Source: Phycisphaerae bacterium (lineage in GTDB: Bacteria; Planctomycetota; Phycisphaerae; UBA1845). Taken from it: 64,000 nucleotides of DNA. Within the stretch, counting starts at the first letter, position 1. Every line of letters starts with the position of its first letter. The position numbers and the translations under genes were made by a program. The stretch is taken from positions 1 through 64,000 of the forward strand of contig JANQQK010000012.1 in the NCBI GenBank assembly GCA_028289375.1, read 5' to 3'. The notes under the pieces were generated by a model, which worked only from the letters and a program-made list of their open reading frames with translations, had not been told where the DNA came from and did no database searches. Below, piece after piece: positions 8,679 through 18,943 of this stretch.

Positions 8679-11030
8679 ATGCGACAACTGGTACGGATTG
8701 CGACCTTTGTGCTGGCGGGTATCGCCGTGTTTGCGATGCCATCCGTCGTCATCGCGCAGGAGGCCGAAGCGACGGCAGCTGTGTCGGATCAACCTGATCC
8801 CGACATCCTCATCGATCTTCACAGCGGTATCTTCAACTACCTTCAGGGGTACCTCGATACCGATGAATTCTCCTATTACAACGAAGCGATCTCGCTGTTC
8901 GACTCGGTCCTCGAACGCGATCCGGGCAATCGGATGGCGCTGTTGTTTCGCGCGTTGTGCCATGGTCGTATCGGGTTGGCTGAGCGTGAAGCGCGACTGA
9001 CCGCAGAGGATGAGCGGTCTCGCATCGATGAGACGATCAGGATCCGGGAGAATCCGGAGCTTCGCGATGAATATGAACAGGAGATGGCCGACTGTGAAGC
9101 GAAGCTGGCCGACCCCGATCTCGAGCCGTCCGAACGAAACATCATTCAGCTGCGTCGAGATGAGCTTGATCCGCTGCTGATCTTCGATGACTTCAAGAAG
9201 GACGCCACGGTCGACGAGCTTCGCGAGGAGCGAAATGACGCTCAGCACCGAATGGTGGTTGTCTCGAAGCGCGAGCGGGCCAAGTACATTGACATGCTCA
9301 ACGATCTTGAGCGATTGCTTGCGGTCGATGATCAACCTGAGACCGTCATTCGACTCCTGGAAGTCATCGCGCGCAGCAAAGTCGCCCGGCTCGATGAGGA
9401 AGAGGCTGTCCGCATCCTTGAAGGCGAGATGCCTGATGGGCTGGCGAGTGGACCGCCAGCCGCTCTGCGCGAAGCATCGGCGGCCGCCTTGTCGGATGCT
9501 GCGGCGATTCTCGAGTCTATTCAGTCAGAAGACATGCTGAATGAAGATTCGATACGCGCGAAGTTCTTTCTGGGCGTGATTCGCTACCGACAAGCCGTGC
9601 CGCGTCAGACCGAAGACGAACCGGTCAAGCGCGACATGACGTTGCTGGGTGAGGCAGAACGCATCATGACCGAGCTGGTCGATGAGCCGCTTGCCGCCGC
9701 CACATGGAAGAGTTACTCCGCGCTGTACCTGGGTCTGATCATCCCGATTCGCGCCGTGACCGAACCAACAGAGGCTGCGCGTGATCGCGCCTTGGATGAA
9801 GCGAATAGCCGGCTTGATCAGGCGGCTGCTCTGGATACGGTCACCCCCGATGACGGTCAGGAGTCCTACTCGGATAGCGGCGGTGCGATTCCGCTGGTGG
9901 TGAATCGGCAGCGCGCGGTGCTTCGCGAAGCGCGCGAACAGCCGGTCGCCAAACCACAGTACATCAATGATCTGCGTCTGACACTCAGTACGGGAATCAG
10001 CCGAGACTCGAACGTTGTGCTCCTTGGCGAACGTACCGATCTGCCGCGCGGCATCTCCGATGAAGAGGACTATGGATTTCGTCTCGGGTTTGCCGTTGAT
10101 TACACTCTTGACCTCGCATTGATTGATCCAAGCCTCGACAAGTGGACGTTCGGTTTCCGGGGGCGGACGTCACAGCTGTGGCACGTCGAGATCGATGAAT
10201 TCGATGAGCAGGTTTATGGTGGCAGCTTCGCGCTGCAGTATGAGCTTGCTCCTGAAGAGGGCAACATCGGGCCTGTCTACGCGCAGCTTCAATACGATTA
10301 CGACTATACGCTCCTTGGTCGGGAACCCTTCCTGTCGACCAACTCGATTTCGCCGCGATTGCGGACCTACTGGGACGATCAGCGCGGCAATTCGGATTTG
10401 TACTTCCGTTTCGAGATTCGCGACTACGACGAGCCGCTCTTCGACAAGCGGTTCAATCGAGATGGTCATTACTTCCGCGTCGGAGTTTTCCAGAGTCACA
10501 AGATGTTCGACATGGCGCCGACCATTGAGAGTTGGGGACTTCCCGCTTGGGGTCATCAGAACGACGATGCGTTTGCTCAGGAAGATCCGGACTATCCTGG
10601 TCGCTACTTCACGCCGTTCATGGGGCTGGAGTATGGCTGGGATTCGACGGCGGGTGACGAATTCGACATGCGCTACTTTGAGTTCACGTTTGGCGCGATC
10701 GTCCCGCTGCCATATGGACTACTGTTTGATACGACCATCGATTTTACGTGGGAAGACTACCTGGCAGATGGCAGCCTGGTTGATTTCCATCGTCGTGGGC
10801 GCGAGGACTTCATTCAGCGGTATGAAGTCGGACTTTCGCGGACGTATGTTTTGCGTGAAGGTGCGGCGGCGAACCGGTACAATTTACCGATTGATCAGAC
10901 CCTGATGACGATCCGGGGTTTTGCCGCGTGGACGCTGGACGACAGCAACGTGGTGGATCGGTTTGGTCAGGCGATTTTTGAGTATGACCGCGTCATTTAC
11001 GGCATCAATGTCGCCTTCTCGTTCAATTAG
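8679..11030 (+). CDS. Exported TPR/coiled protein with C-terminal beta-barrel-like half
   Basis: Signal peptide (MRQLVRIATFVLAGIAVFAMPSVVIAQ), helical repeats, then alternating aromatic/acidic strands ending YGINVAFSFN. Confidence 0.75.
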   Translation: MRQLVRIATFVLAGIAVFAMPSVVIAQEAEATAAVSDQPDPDILIDLHSGIFNYLQGYLDTDEFSYYNEAISLFDSVLERDPGNRMALLFRALCHGRIGLAEREARLTAEDERSRIDETIRIRENPELRDEYEQEMADCEAKLADPDLEPSERNIIQLRRDELDPLLIFDDFKKDATVDELREERNDAQHRMVVVSKRERAKYIDMLNDLERLLAVDDQPETVIRLLEVIARSKVARLDEEEAVRILEGEMPDGLASGPPAALREASAAALSDAAAILESIQSEDMLNEDSIRAKFFLGVIRYRQAVPRQTEDEPVKRDMTLLGEAERIMTELVDEPLAAATWKSYSALYLGLIIPIRAVTEPTEAARDRALDEANSRLDQAAALDTVTPDDGQESYSDSGGAIPLVVNRQRAVLREAREQPVAKPQYINDLRLTLSTGISRDSNVVLLGERTDLPRGISDEEDYGFRLGFAVDYTLDLALIDPSLDKWTFGFRGRTSQLWHVEIDEFDEQVYGGSFALQYELAPEEGNIGPVYAQLQYDYDYTLLGREPFLSTNSISPRLRTYWDDQRGNSDLYFRFEIRDYDEPLFDKRFNRDGHYFRVGVFQSHKMFDMAPTIESWGLPAWGHQNDDAFAQEDPDYPGRYFTPFMGLEYGWDSTAGDEFDMRYFEFTFGAIVPLPYGLLFDTTIDFTWEDYLADGSLVDFHRRGREDFIQRYEVGLSRTYVLREGAAANRYNLPIDQTLMTIRGFAAWTLDDSNVVDRFGQAIFEYDRVIYGINVAFSFN

Positions 11031-11055
11031 GGTCTACCCCCTGCAGGTTAGGGTG

Positions 11056-12111
11056 ATGATGAAACGCACGCTCATTTCGGCGACTCTCGTGCTTATCGGC
11101 TTGGCCGGTCCGGTTTTCGGTCAGTTCGGTGGTCCGGATATCCTCGGATTCGTGACCGTGCAAACCGGCGACGGCGCGACGCGCGGGCTTGAGGGGTCGG
11201 CATTTGACGCGCGGATGGAGTCCTTTTCGGACGCAACCCACGGCGTATCGGTCGGGGACGAGGTTGCCACAAATCGGGACGCAACTGCGGTGGTGACTCT
11301 GCCGGAATACGGGTCTATCGTTCAGCTAGACAGTTCCACTTTGATGACGTTGTCTGAAGATCGACTTGGAGGCATGGGTTTCCCAGCGACGGTCAGCGTC
11401 TCGGAAGGTTCGCTGACGGTGCTTCGCAAGTCTTCGGATGATCGCTGGATGGTGGTCTCCGGGGTAAATCGACGTGGTGCCGGATTTGTGCTGTTTCGGA
11501 AGGGATCGATCAGATTGACGGTGGATCGACGTGATATTTCCTGTCTCGCCATGTTGGGCGAGGTGATCTGGTTCGACGGCGAGTTGCCGGACGGACCGAT
11601 CGTCGATGCCGATGGCGACATCACACTTGAGGGCGGGACGAACGTGCCAGCTGGTTCACGTGTGTCGGCAAGGCTTGAGGATGAACGGGTGTCTGCGGAC
11701 CCCGCTGCGATCGGCACGACCTACGCCGGTCTGTTGAATTCAATAGACGAGTTCGGTGTTGATCAGAGCGGATTGTGGGTCGAACGTGCAGAGCAGGGCG
11801 ATTTCACGCCGGTGCGCGGCTCATCGAGAGCGGCTGCTGAGGCGTTCAGTTCAGAGATTGGTGTATCGCAGTCGGCGTTCGATCAGCCACGAAGCGTGGT
11901 TGTGGCGCCGGCACCTGCGGTTCGCACTGTGACGGTTCGGACGACGAGTCCGTCGCAGACGTTGATTGAATCGGGCGTGCCATCCAATGTCGTGATTGGC
12001 CAGCGTTTGCGGCGTTCGCGCATCATTGGCAGTCCGGGGACGACGGGTCTTGGTTTGCGATTCAATCCAAACGCGGAGCAGTTGATTCGCCTGACGGGGG
12101 GCTCGCGGTAG
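11056..12111 (+). CDS. Exported FecR-like domain protein
   Basis: MMKRTLISATLVLIGLAGPVFGQ; GDEVATNRDATAVVTLPEYGSIVQLDSSTLMTL resembles FecR domain. Confidence 0.6.
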   Translation: MMKRTLISATLVLIGLAGPVFGQFGGPDILGFVTVQTGDGATRGLEGSAFDARMESFSDATHGVSVGDEVATNRDATAVVTLPEYGSIVQLDSSTLMTLSEDRLGGMGFPATVSVSEGSLTVLRKSSDDRWMVVSGVNRRGAGFVLFRKGSIRLTVDRRDISCLAMLGEVIWFDGELPDGPIVDADGDITLEGGTNVPAGSRVSARLEDERVSADPAAIGTTYAGLLNSIDEFGVDQSGLWVERAEQGDFTPVRGSSRAAAEAFSSEIGVSQSAFDQPRSVVVAPAPAVRTVTVRTTSPSQTLIESGVPSNVVIGQRLRRSRIIGSPGTTGLGLRFNPNAEQLIRLTGGSR

Positions 12112-12264
12112 GGGGCGTATTTCGTGTGCACCGATGCGGAGCGTCGCTGCGGAGTATTTCACCAGGTAGCATGGACGTATGTGGGAGGGGTTGTCGCCAG
12201 ACGGCGGCGAATGTGAGGTATGCAGATGTTTGGCATTTCAACATGGAACGTGGGCACCAGGCTG

Positions 12265-15200
12265 ATGAAACACTTGGCGGTTCTTGTGTGCGTGGTTGTC
12301 GCTGGCTGCGAGGTTCAGCCACCATTCGGCGCGCCGGTCCCTCCGGACGTGGACGGATCTGATATCCGCCCCGATGCCGTGATCGAGGCATTCATGTCGG
12401 CCGAGCGGAGCGTCGTGGTTCGCGACGATTCGAGCGAAGGCGGCAGCGAGGTCACGGTCGAGTCCTCGACGTGTGCAACCTATACGTGGCTATTCGAAGT
12501 GATCGAACGCAACGATAGTGGCGATATCATCTCACGCACGCCGTTGGCGCAATTGGGTCGGACGTTCCTCGATATCGAGACGCCAAGCCCAACGCAAATC
12601 ACAGCGATCAGCATTGCACGCATACTGCAGGTCCTCTCTGACCCCGGTCCGAACGGAACGGAGATCATGGCGACGGTGACGATCACGTCGACCTCCTCGG
12701 AGGGCGAGGCGTGTGAGCCGGCCGAAGTCGATGGCGAGGTGATCACCCGACAAATCACGCTTTTGGTGACACGTCCGAGCGGTCCACTGACGGTGACCCT
12801 TTCGTCGGCAGCCGGCACGCGGGTATCGCCCGGCGAATCGCTTGAGCTGTCTGCCGTCATCAGCGGCGGCACGCCGATACTTGATCCACCAATTCCCTGC
12901 ACCGGTTTCAGAGTCGGCAATCGCCCGAACAACAGCGGCACGCCCTACGTGGTGGAATGGAACCTGACAGCGACCGATCCAGTCCTCGATCCCGATGCCG
13001 TCGGGGGTACCGCCGTCTTCGAGGCGGACTGTCTTGAACTGGGTGATGGGGTTGTGGAGACGCAGGGCCGATATACCGCTCCGAACGAGACGGGCAACGT
13101 GCTGGCGTCGATCGTGGCTGTTGATGCACGCGGTAACCGCACGACGGCGTCGCTGTCGATCGTGGTGGGTGCTCCCGAGCCATTGACGTTTGCCGAGGCG
13201 TCGATCGATGCGACGCGCATTGCCCCCGGTACCTCAACCGGGATTCAGGTCCGTCCCGAGGGTGGAACTCCACCCTATGACGTCGTGATCGAATTGACCG
13301 CCAACGCGGCAGATCGCATTGGCAACCTGCAAGTGGGCGGAAGCACGGCGTCTTCGAGTGTTGGATGTAATTCACTGGCGGCGGATGTTCCTTGCGAAGC
13401 GACCTATTCGGCGTTGGCCAACCGCACGGGCAACGATCTTGTGCGCATCACAGCCACGGACGCAGTGGGTGACTCGATCTCGACCACGATTCCACTGACC
13501 GTTGCGTCGGCGCAAACGCTGTCACTCAGTGCCATCGCGACGCCACCGATTGTCTTCTCCGAAGGCGGTACGGGGACCATCACCGCGTCGATCGCCGGCG
13601 GTACGCCACCGTACCAGGTGTGCTACGCGATCGAACCGGACTCGGTGGGAGGCTTGACGCTCAGCGATGGGGCTGGTTGTCCGGGCATTGGAACGCTGAC
13701 CAATTGCACCTGTAATCTGGCGAGACCGGACGACAATTCGCCGGCGATCGCCACGCGTATTCTGACGGCTGGCGGAATGGAAGGTTTTGCGACGATTCGC
13801 GTTCAGGCAGAGGACGCCGTCGGCGACGCGTCGACGCAGTTTGTCAGTGTGGACGTGAGTGTCTTTTCGAGTGCCGGTCAGGTCGAGACGACCGACCTGA
13901 CGTTTGACGGGACAATGGTGGCTGAGACCGAGTCGATCTGCCTCGCGATTGGCGACGGTGCGGACACACCTGTCAATCCAATCAACGTGGACATGAACTT
14001 CACCGGTGGTGTTGGCCCGTTTGCCTATGCATGGAGCGACAGCACAGGCGGGCCTACACGATTTACAGACGACGAATCCAAGGCAACGACCTGGACACCG
14101 GACGCACTCGATCCTGCTTCTGATGAACAGACGATTCAGTTCACCGGAACCGTGACCGATACCCGAACAAACCTGAGCTCACCGTTGACGGTCGACGCGC
14201 ACTTGCACGCGGCTGCCCTCGCTCAATGCGACAATCCGGCAGATGAGCTGGTGCCTGCCAACGTGACGGAAGTCTGCGAGGGCGAGGACATCGTGCTCCT
14301 CGGCGGTCCGGACGGGCAGGCGAGTTATGTCTGGCGTGACCCTGCCAACGCCGAGATTCCGGAAAACCTATTGGATGTGACGAATCGTTTGATTTCGCCG
14401 GCGGTTGCAGGCGTTTACACGCTCGAGATTACGTCGACCGTTCCCGATGCGATGCTCTGCACCGACACCGACACGACGGAGGTCATCGTCAACGAGGTGC
14501 CGACGGCTGAGCCGGGAATGGACCTGCTCGGAGCTGACGCCATTTGCGGCAACGAACCGATTACCGTGGGCGCTCCGGCACCGGCCATCGGCGGTATTCC
14601 GCCATACAGTTGCCTCTGGACCGGCGACGGTGCGCCGTTCCTCAGCGCAACGAATGTTTGCGATCCAACGTTTGATCCGCCAGACGAGGACTTCGCGACG
14701 ATCACCTACAGCCTGAACCTGCAGGTAACAGACAACTCATCGACCATGTGTGGAAGCGACTTCGAGACCATCATGATCGAAGTGCTGCCGGTACCGACGG
14801 CCAACGCAGGTGCGGACGCCGATGTATGTGCCGACGATCCAACACCACTGGGCGGCCTTCCGGCGGCCACCGGCGGATCGGGTGGCTACACGTTTGCGTG
14901 GACCGGGACACCGGATTGCGTCGGCTTCCTCGACGATCCGACGCTCGGCAATCCGACGATTGATCCTCCGGACGACACCGACCTTGTGTGCGAATTCACA
15001 CTCAGCGTGACCGACAGCGACGGTTGCACGGACACGGACGACGTGACCATCACCATCAATTCGACACCGGTGCCGGATCCGGGCATGGACATGGTTGGCC
15101 CCAATGCGGTGTGTGCCGCGCCGGGCATGCCGATTGGCGGAACGCCGGCTGCGACGGGTGGTACGCCACCCTTTACATTCCTGTGGACGGGTTCGTGCGC

Positions 15201-16857
15201 GGGATACCTCGACGACGTGAACGCAGAAAACCCGTTCTTCGATCCACCGGATGACACGATGGAGACGTGTTTCCTATTCCTGACCGTGACCGACGACAAC
15301 AACTGCGACGCGACGGCGGGACCGATAGCGATCGACATCCTTTCGTCACCAACGGCTGACGCCGGTGATGCTGAGACGGTTTGCTCGGGTGACGCCACGG
15401 TGCTTGGCGGAGTCGACGCTGTTTCGGGAGGCACGCCGCCGTACACGATTACATGGTCGAGCAATCCACCGGCGTGCGTGGCGTTCCTCGATTCCACGGC
15501 GGTTGAGAATCCAGGTTTCGACACGAACGGCAGTCCGTTCACCGGTACGTGCGTCTTCACGCTCGATGTCGAGGACAGCACCGGATGCGGCGATCAGGAC
15601 ACGGTGACGATCGACGTCGTGGAGAATCCAACGGCGGATGCCGGAACGGATCTCACGGGCGGCAATGGAATTTGTGACAACGAAGACGCTCAGATCGGTG
15701 GAGAACCGACGGCGGATGGCGGGACGGCGCCGTACACGTTCGTCTGGTCGGGCACTTGCGTGGATGACGGCTTCCTGACCATGACCGACGTCGCCAATCC
15801 CACGATTTCCGCCCCGGACAACACGACATCGATGTGCGACGCGACCGTGACCGTGACGGATGACAACACGTGTGTTGATACCGACACGATCAGCATCGAC
15901 ATTTTCCCATCGTCTGCTGTCGACGCCGGTCCAGACTTTACCGGTGGCGACGCGCTGTGCGCGGGCGATATGCAGGTAATCGGAGGTTCGCCGACGGTGA
16001 CTGGTGGGTCGGCCCCCACGGTTGTGCAGTGGGCGGGTGCCGGCATCTTCAACCTGGATGACGGTGCGCTGGAGAATCCGACGTTCACGGCGCCGGCCAA
16101 CGATTCGGCGGGAACCGATTCGTTCGATTTCATCGTTCAGGTTACATCTGACGCCAACGGTTGCGCATCGCGGAATCAGGACATGATGACGATCGATGTG
16201 CTCGCCACGACCAATATCACGGCCCAGCCGCCGATGATGATCGTGGGCGATACGGGTATGAGCGTGGACATCTCTCTGTCGGCTGCAGGGGCGAACCTGT
16301 CGTTCCAGTGGCAGTTCGCGTCTGACGGGGAGACATTCGTCGACCTGGTGGACGGCGGCAGGATCAGCGGCGCCACGACCGACACGCTGACCATCGACCC
16401 GGTTAACAACAACGATGTGGGTGCGTATCGCTGCATCGTGGATGGCACGTGCGACGGTGGGGCGATCACATCGGATGAAACATCGTTGATGATCATGTGT
16501 CCGGTTGACCCGGCCACGGTCACGACGCCTGAGACGTGCGTCTGCTTCGCACCGGGTGCGGATGATCAAACGATTTCCGTGATCGGTGGTGGAGAGACCC
16601 CGACGTTTGAATGGCAGAAGGAAGTGGCGGGCATGCCGGGGACGTTTGTGAGTGTTCTGGAATTCAACGGTGCGGACATGCCGCTGCAAGCCATCGACGA
16701 GGCGTCAGCAAGCACAGACACGCTGCTCTTCACGCAAGCCGACACTATTGAGCATCCTGGCAACTACCGCTGCGTGGTGTCCAACCAGTGTGGCAGTGTG
16801 ACGTCGGAGATCATCGCCGTGAATGTGCAAACGCCTTGTACGGGAGTGTGTCCATAA
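12265..16857 (+). CDS. Large lipoprotein with tandem Cys-containing PKD/Ig-like repeats
   Basis: MKHLAVLVCVVVAGCEVQ lipobox; repeats of the type 'TADAG.D...C.....IGG.P.ATGGTPPYTF.WTG.C..FLDD....NP.FDPPDDT...C.FTLTVTD..GC.DTDTVTI'. Confidence 0.8.
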   Translation: MKHLAVLVCVVVAGCEVQPPFGAPVPPDVDGSDIRPDAVIEAFMSAERSVVVRDDSSEGGSEVTVESSTCATYTWLFEVIERNDSGDIISRTPLAQLGRTFLDIETPSPTQITAISIARILQVLSDPGPNGTEIMATVTITSTSSEGEACEPAEVDGEVITRQITLLVTRPSGPLTVTLSSAAGTRVSPGESLELSAVISGGTPILDPPIPCTGFRVGNRPNNSGTPYVVEWNLTATDPVLDPDAVGGTAVFEADCLELGDGVVETQGRYTAPNETGNVLASIVAVDARGNRTTASLSIVVGAPEPLTFAEASIDATRIAPGTSTGIQVRPEGGTPPYDVVIELTANAADRIGNLQVGGSTASSSVGCNSLAADVPCEATYSALANRTGNDLVRITATDAVGDSISTTIPLTVASAQTLSLSAIATPPIVFSEGGTGTITASIAGGTPPYQVCYAIEPDSVGGLTLSDGAGCPGIGTLTNCTCNLARPDDNSPAIATRILTAGGMEGFATIRVQAEDAVGDASTQFVSVDVSVFSSAGQVETTDLTFDGTMVAETESICLAIGDGADTPVNPINVDMNFTGGVGPFAYAWSDSTGGPTRFTDDESKATTWTPDALDPASDEQTIQFTGTVTDTRTNLSSPLTVDAHLHAAALAQCDNPADELVPANVTEVCEGEDIVLLGGPDGQASYVWRDPANAEIPENLLDVTNRLISPAVAGVYTLEITSTVPDAMLCTDTDTTEVIVNEVPTAEPGMDLLGADAICGNEPITVGAPAPAIGGIPPYSCLWTGDGAPFLSATNVCDPTFDPPDEDFATITYSLNLQVTDNSSTMCGSDFETIMIEVLPVPTANAGADADVCADDPTPLGGLPAATGGSGGYTFAWTGTPDCVGFLDDPTLGNPTIDPPDDTDLVCEFTLSVTDSDGCTDTDDVTITINSTPVPDPGMDMVGPNAVCAAPGMPIGGTPAATGGTPPFTFLWTGSCAGYLDDVNAENPFFDPPDDTMETCFLFLTVTDDNNCDATAGPIAIDILSSPTADAGDAETVCSGDATVLGGVDAVSGGTPPYTITWSSNPPACVAFLDSTAVENPGFDTNGSPFTGTCVFTLDVEDSTGCGDQDTVTIDVVENPTADAGTDLTGGNGICDNEDAQIGGEPTADGGTAPYTFVWSGTCVDDGFLTMTDVANPTISAPDNTTSMCDATVTVTDDNTCVDTDTISIDIFPSSAVDAGPDFTGGDALCAGDMQVIGGSPTVTGGSAPTVVQWAGAGIFNLDDGALENPTFTAPANDSAGTDSFDFIVQVTSDANGCASRNQDMMTIDVLATTNITAQPPMMIVGDTGMSVDISLSAAGANLSFQWQFASDGETFVDLVDGGRISGATTDTLTIDPVNNNDVGAYRCIVDGTCDGGAITSDETSLMIMCPVDPATVTTPETCVCFAPGADDQTISVIGGGETPTFEWQKEVAGMPGTFVSVLEFNGADMPLQAIDEASASTDTLLFTQADTIEHPGNYRCVVSNQCGSVTSEIIAVNVQTPCTGVCP

Positions 16858-16902
16858 TTCAAGACGCCCACGCCGGGGCGTTTGATTGAAAGGAAAATAG
16901 TC

Positions 16903-18588
16903 ATGAATCCATTTCGGTGCACCGGTAGACCCCTGGTGGCCGTTCTGGTCGCGAGCGTCGTGACGCTGTTCGCGACGACGAACATTGCTCTTGGGCAAGC
17001 GCGAACGGTACCGTTGACCAACGCCGAACTCGAAGGCGTCTTCGAGTTTGTCCCGGAGACCGTGGAAAACGGTGTCGTCACCCGTACGGGAACCACGGGG
17101 CGACGGCTTGAAGTCCCCAACCTCGCGGCGGCCCGTATTCTGAACCGTCTGGACATCGATGGGGACGGCTTGGCCGACAACTCGCGCGACACCGACGGCG
17201 ATGGTCTGCCCGACAATTGGGAAGCAGGTGGTTTCGAATCACTTACCGTCGGCGGATTCACGGTCGACCGCGTGGTCTTCTTCCCTGCTCCAACGCCGAT
17301 TGTGCCGGGTACACCGCCAACACCGATCTTCACCCGTCTCGCCGTCGCCACCAGCGCACTCGATCCGGACACGGACGGTGATGGCTTGACCGACTTCGTT
17401 GAAGTCTTTGGCCTGATGTTCATCGACGAGTTTCGCAGTGATGGCGATGACATCATTCGCAACGGCCTGCTTGAAGATGGTGTGGAGTGGGAGGACAAGA
17501 ATGGTGACGGATTGCCGAGTCCGGGCGAATTCCCGCTGGACAACAGTTCACGTTCGGAGCTGCCGCTCTCGGGCTTGCTCCACGACTTCGACGGGTTCGT
17601 CTTCACCGATCCGACCAACGCCGACACCGACGGCGATTCGATTCCCGATGGCATCGACGACGACCCACTCATCAACCCACGCGCATTTGGAAACGATACG
17701 CTGAGCATCGAGCGCATCAATGACGAGGATCTGGATGAGGACGGTCTTGGAAACGGCATGGACATGGGCAACGATCTCGTCGCGGATGACCCGGGTGTTC
17801 CGGAGGATTTCCAGGGCATCGACAACCCCGACAACCTGTCAGACCTGTTGAACTTTTTCCGACGCGACCTTCTCGCAGAAGACATCGTCCCTGAATCGGC
17901 CATCGAGGACCTTCTCGGTGCCGACTGGGATGGCAACGGTCTGTGGCGTACCACCGATGTGCGGACCTGGTTCATCGTGATAGACCCCGCCGATCCGGGC
18001 AATCTCCCAGCCGAAGCCGATTTTGTGATCGACGGTCAACCGCTCTTCGCCACGCAGACGTTCGACGAAATCAGCGAGATCTTCAACGACGACGATTTCG
18101 ATCGATACGGTAGTCGCGGGATCGGCATGGGGTGGCAGGATCTGCTCGAACCGTCGGGGCCAACGCAGTTCATTCCAGATCGCCGCGTCTGGTCCATCCT
18201 GTACTCATGGCGGATGCCCGGATTCGACATCGATGGGGACGGTTTCATCGGTGTCCCGAACATTTCCGCCACGGCACGAAGGATCGACGACGGCGTGGAA
18301 GTGGCAACTGTGAGTCTTGCCCGCGAACCGGGTGGCTTCATGGCCAGCGACGCCGTTCCGATCATGCAAGCCGACGACCTGGACGCTCGTCCCTTCGACG
18401 ATCGCATCCGCATCGTGGTCGCGCCCGATTCAACCGGTGGCGGCGGCGGCGGTGACAATTCGCTCGACGGACAAATCGACGCCCCGGAGGGGTTCCCTGC
18501 GATCCCGCTCGGTGGCTGCGGCCCCGTCGGCATGATCAGCTTGCTCGGTATCGTCGCGGGCTTGTCATTGGTTCGACGACGCATTTGA
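16903..18588 (+). CDS. Exported protein with Asp-rich calcium-binding repeats and C-terminal sorting-like tail
   Basis: DIDGDGLADNSRDTDGDGLPDNWE, DPDTDGDGLTDF, DADTDGDSIPDGIDDDP; C-terminus GGCGPVGMISLLGIVAGLSLVRRRI. Confidence 0.8.
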   Translation: MNPFRCTGRPLVAVLVASVVTLFATTNIALGQARTVPLTNAELEGVFEFVPETVENGVVTRTGTTGRRLEVPNLAAARILNRLDIDGDGLADNSRDTDGDGLPDNWEAGGFESLTVGGFTVDRVVFFPAPTPIVPGTPPTPIFTRLAVATSALDPDTDGDGLTDFVEVFGLMFIDEFRSDGDDIIRNGLLEDGVEWEDKNGDGLPSPGEFPLDNSSRSELPLSGLLHDFDGFVFTDPTNADTDGDSIPDGIDDDPLINPRAFGNDTLSIERINDEDLDEDGLGNGMDMGNDLVADDPGVPEDFQGIDNPDNLSDLLNFFRRDLLAEDIVPESAIEDLLGADWDGNGLWRTTDVRTWFIVIDPADPGNLPAEADFVIDGQPLFATQTFDEISEIFNDDDFDRYGSRGIGMGWQDLLEPSGPTQFIPDRRVWSILYSWRMPGFDIDGDGFIGVPNISATARRIDDGVEVATVSLAREPGGFMASDAVPIMQADDLDARPFDDRIRIVVAPDSTGGGGGGDNSLDGQIDAPEGFPAIPLGGCGPVGMISLLGIVAGLSLVRRRI

Positions 18589-18625
18589 GTGACGGATTCG
18601 TTGTTCTGAGCAACATCCGCGCGCG

Positions 18626-18913
18626 TCAACGTGGCCTGTCGCGGCGACGTTCGATCGGGCGTTCCAGGCGCGGTGGCTGCACTGGCCGTTCAACGGCTTG
18701 CGAACTCCGCTTCTGATCGTCTACCGCCATGTCGCCGCGTTGTTGATCGACGACCGCGCCGGCAGCATTGGGCGACTGTGTGGACTGCTCCAGCGGTGAC
18801 TGCTGAACAGCCGCGTCGTCAGACGTCGTCCGGCATCCGGCGACTAAAACCACGCACAGCACACCGGTCGCAAGTGCCATTCCACGAATCATTCGCCGCT
18901 TTGTCATTGTCAT
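18626..18913 (-). CDS. Small lipoprotein
   Basis: MTMTKRRMIRGMALATGVLCVVLVAGCRTTSDD lipobox; Arg/Pro-rich tail. Confidence 0.55.
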   Translation of the reverse strand: MTMTKRRMIRGMALATGVLCVVLVAGCRTTSDDAAVQQSPLEQSTQSPNAAGAVVDQQRGDMAVDDQKRSSQAVERPVQPPRLERPIERRRDRPR

Positions 18914-18943
18914 GTGGCGACTCCGGTTTGACATGCCCGAATC

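Noticed and set aside
15346-16689. 447-aa minus-strand ORF
   Set aside because: Shadow of the repeat region of the large lipoprotein; RRR-rich composition, no domain.
16764-18002. 412-aa minus-strand ORF
   Set aside because: Ser/Pro/Arg-rich shadow of the Asp-repeat protein 16903-18588.
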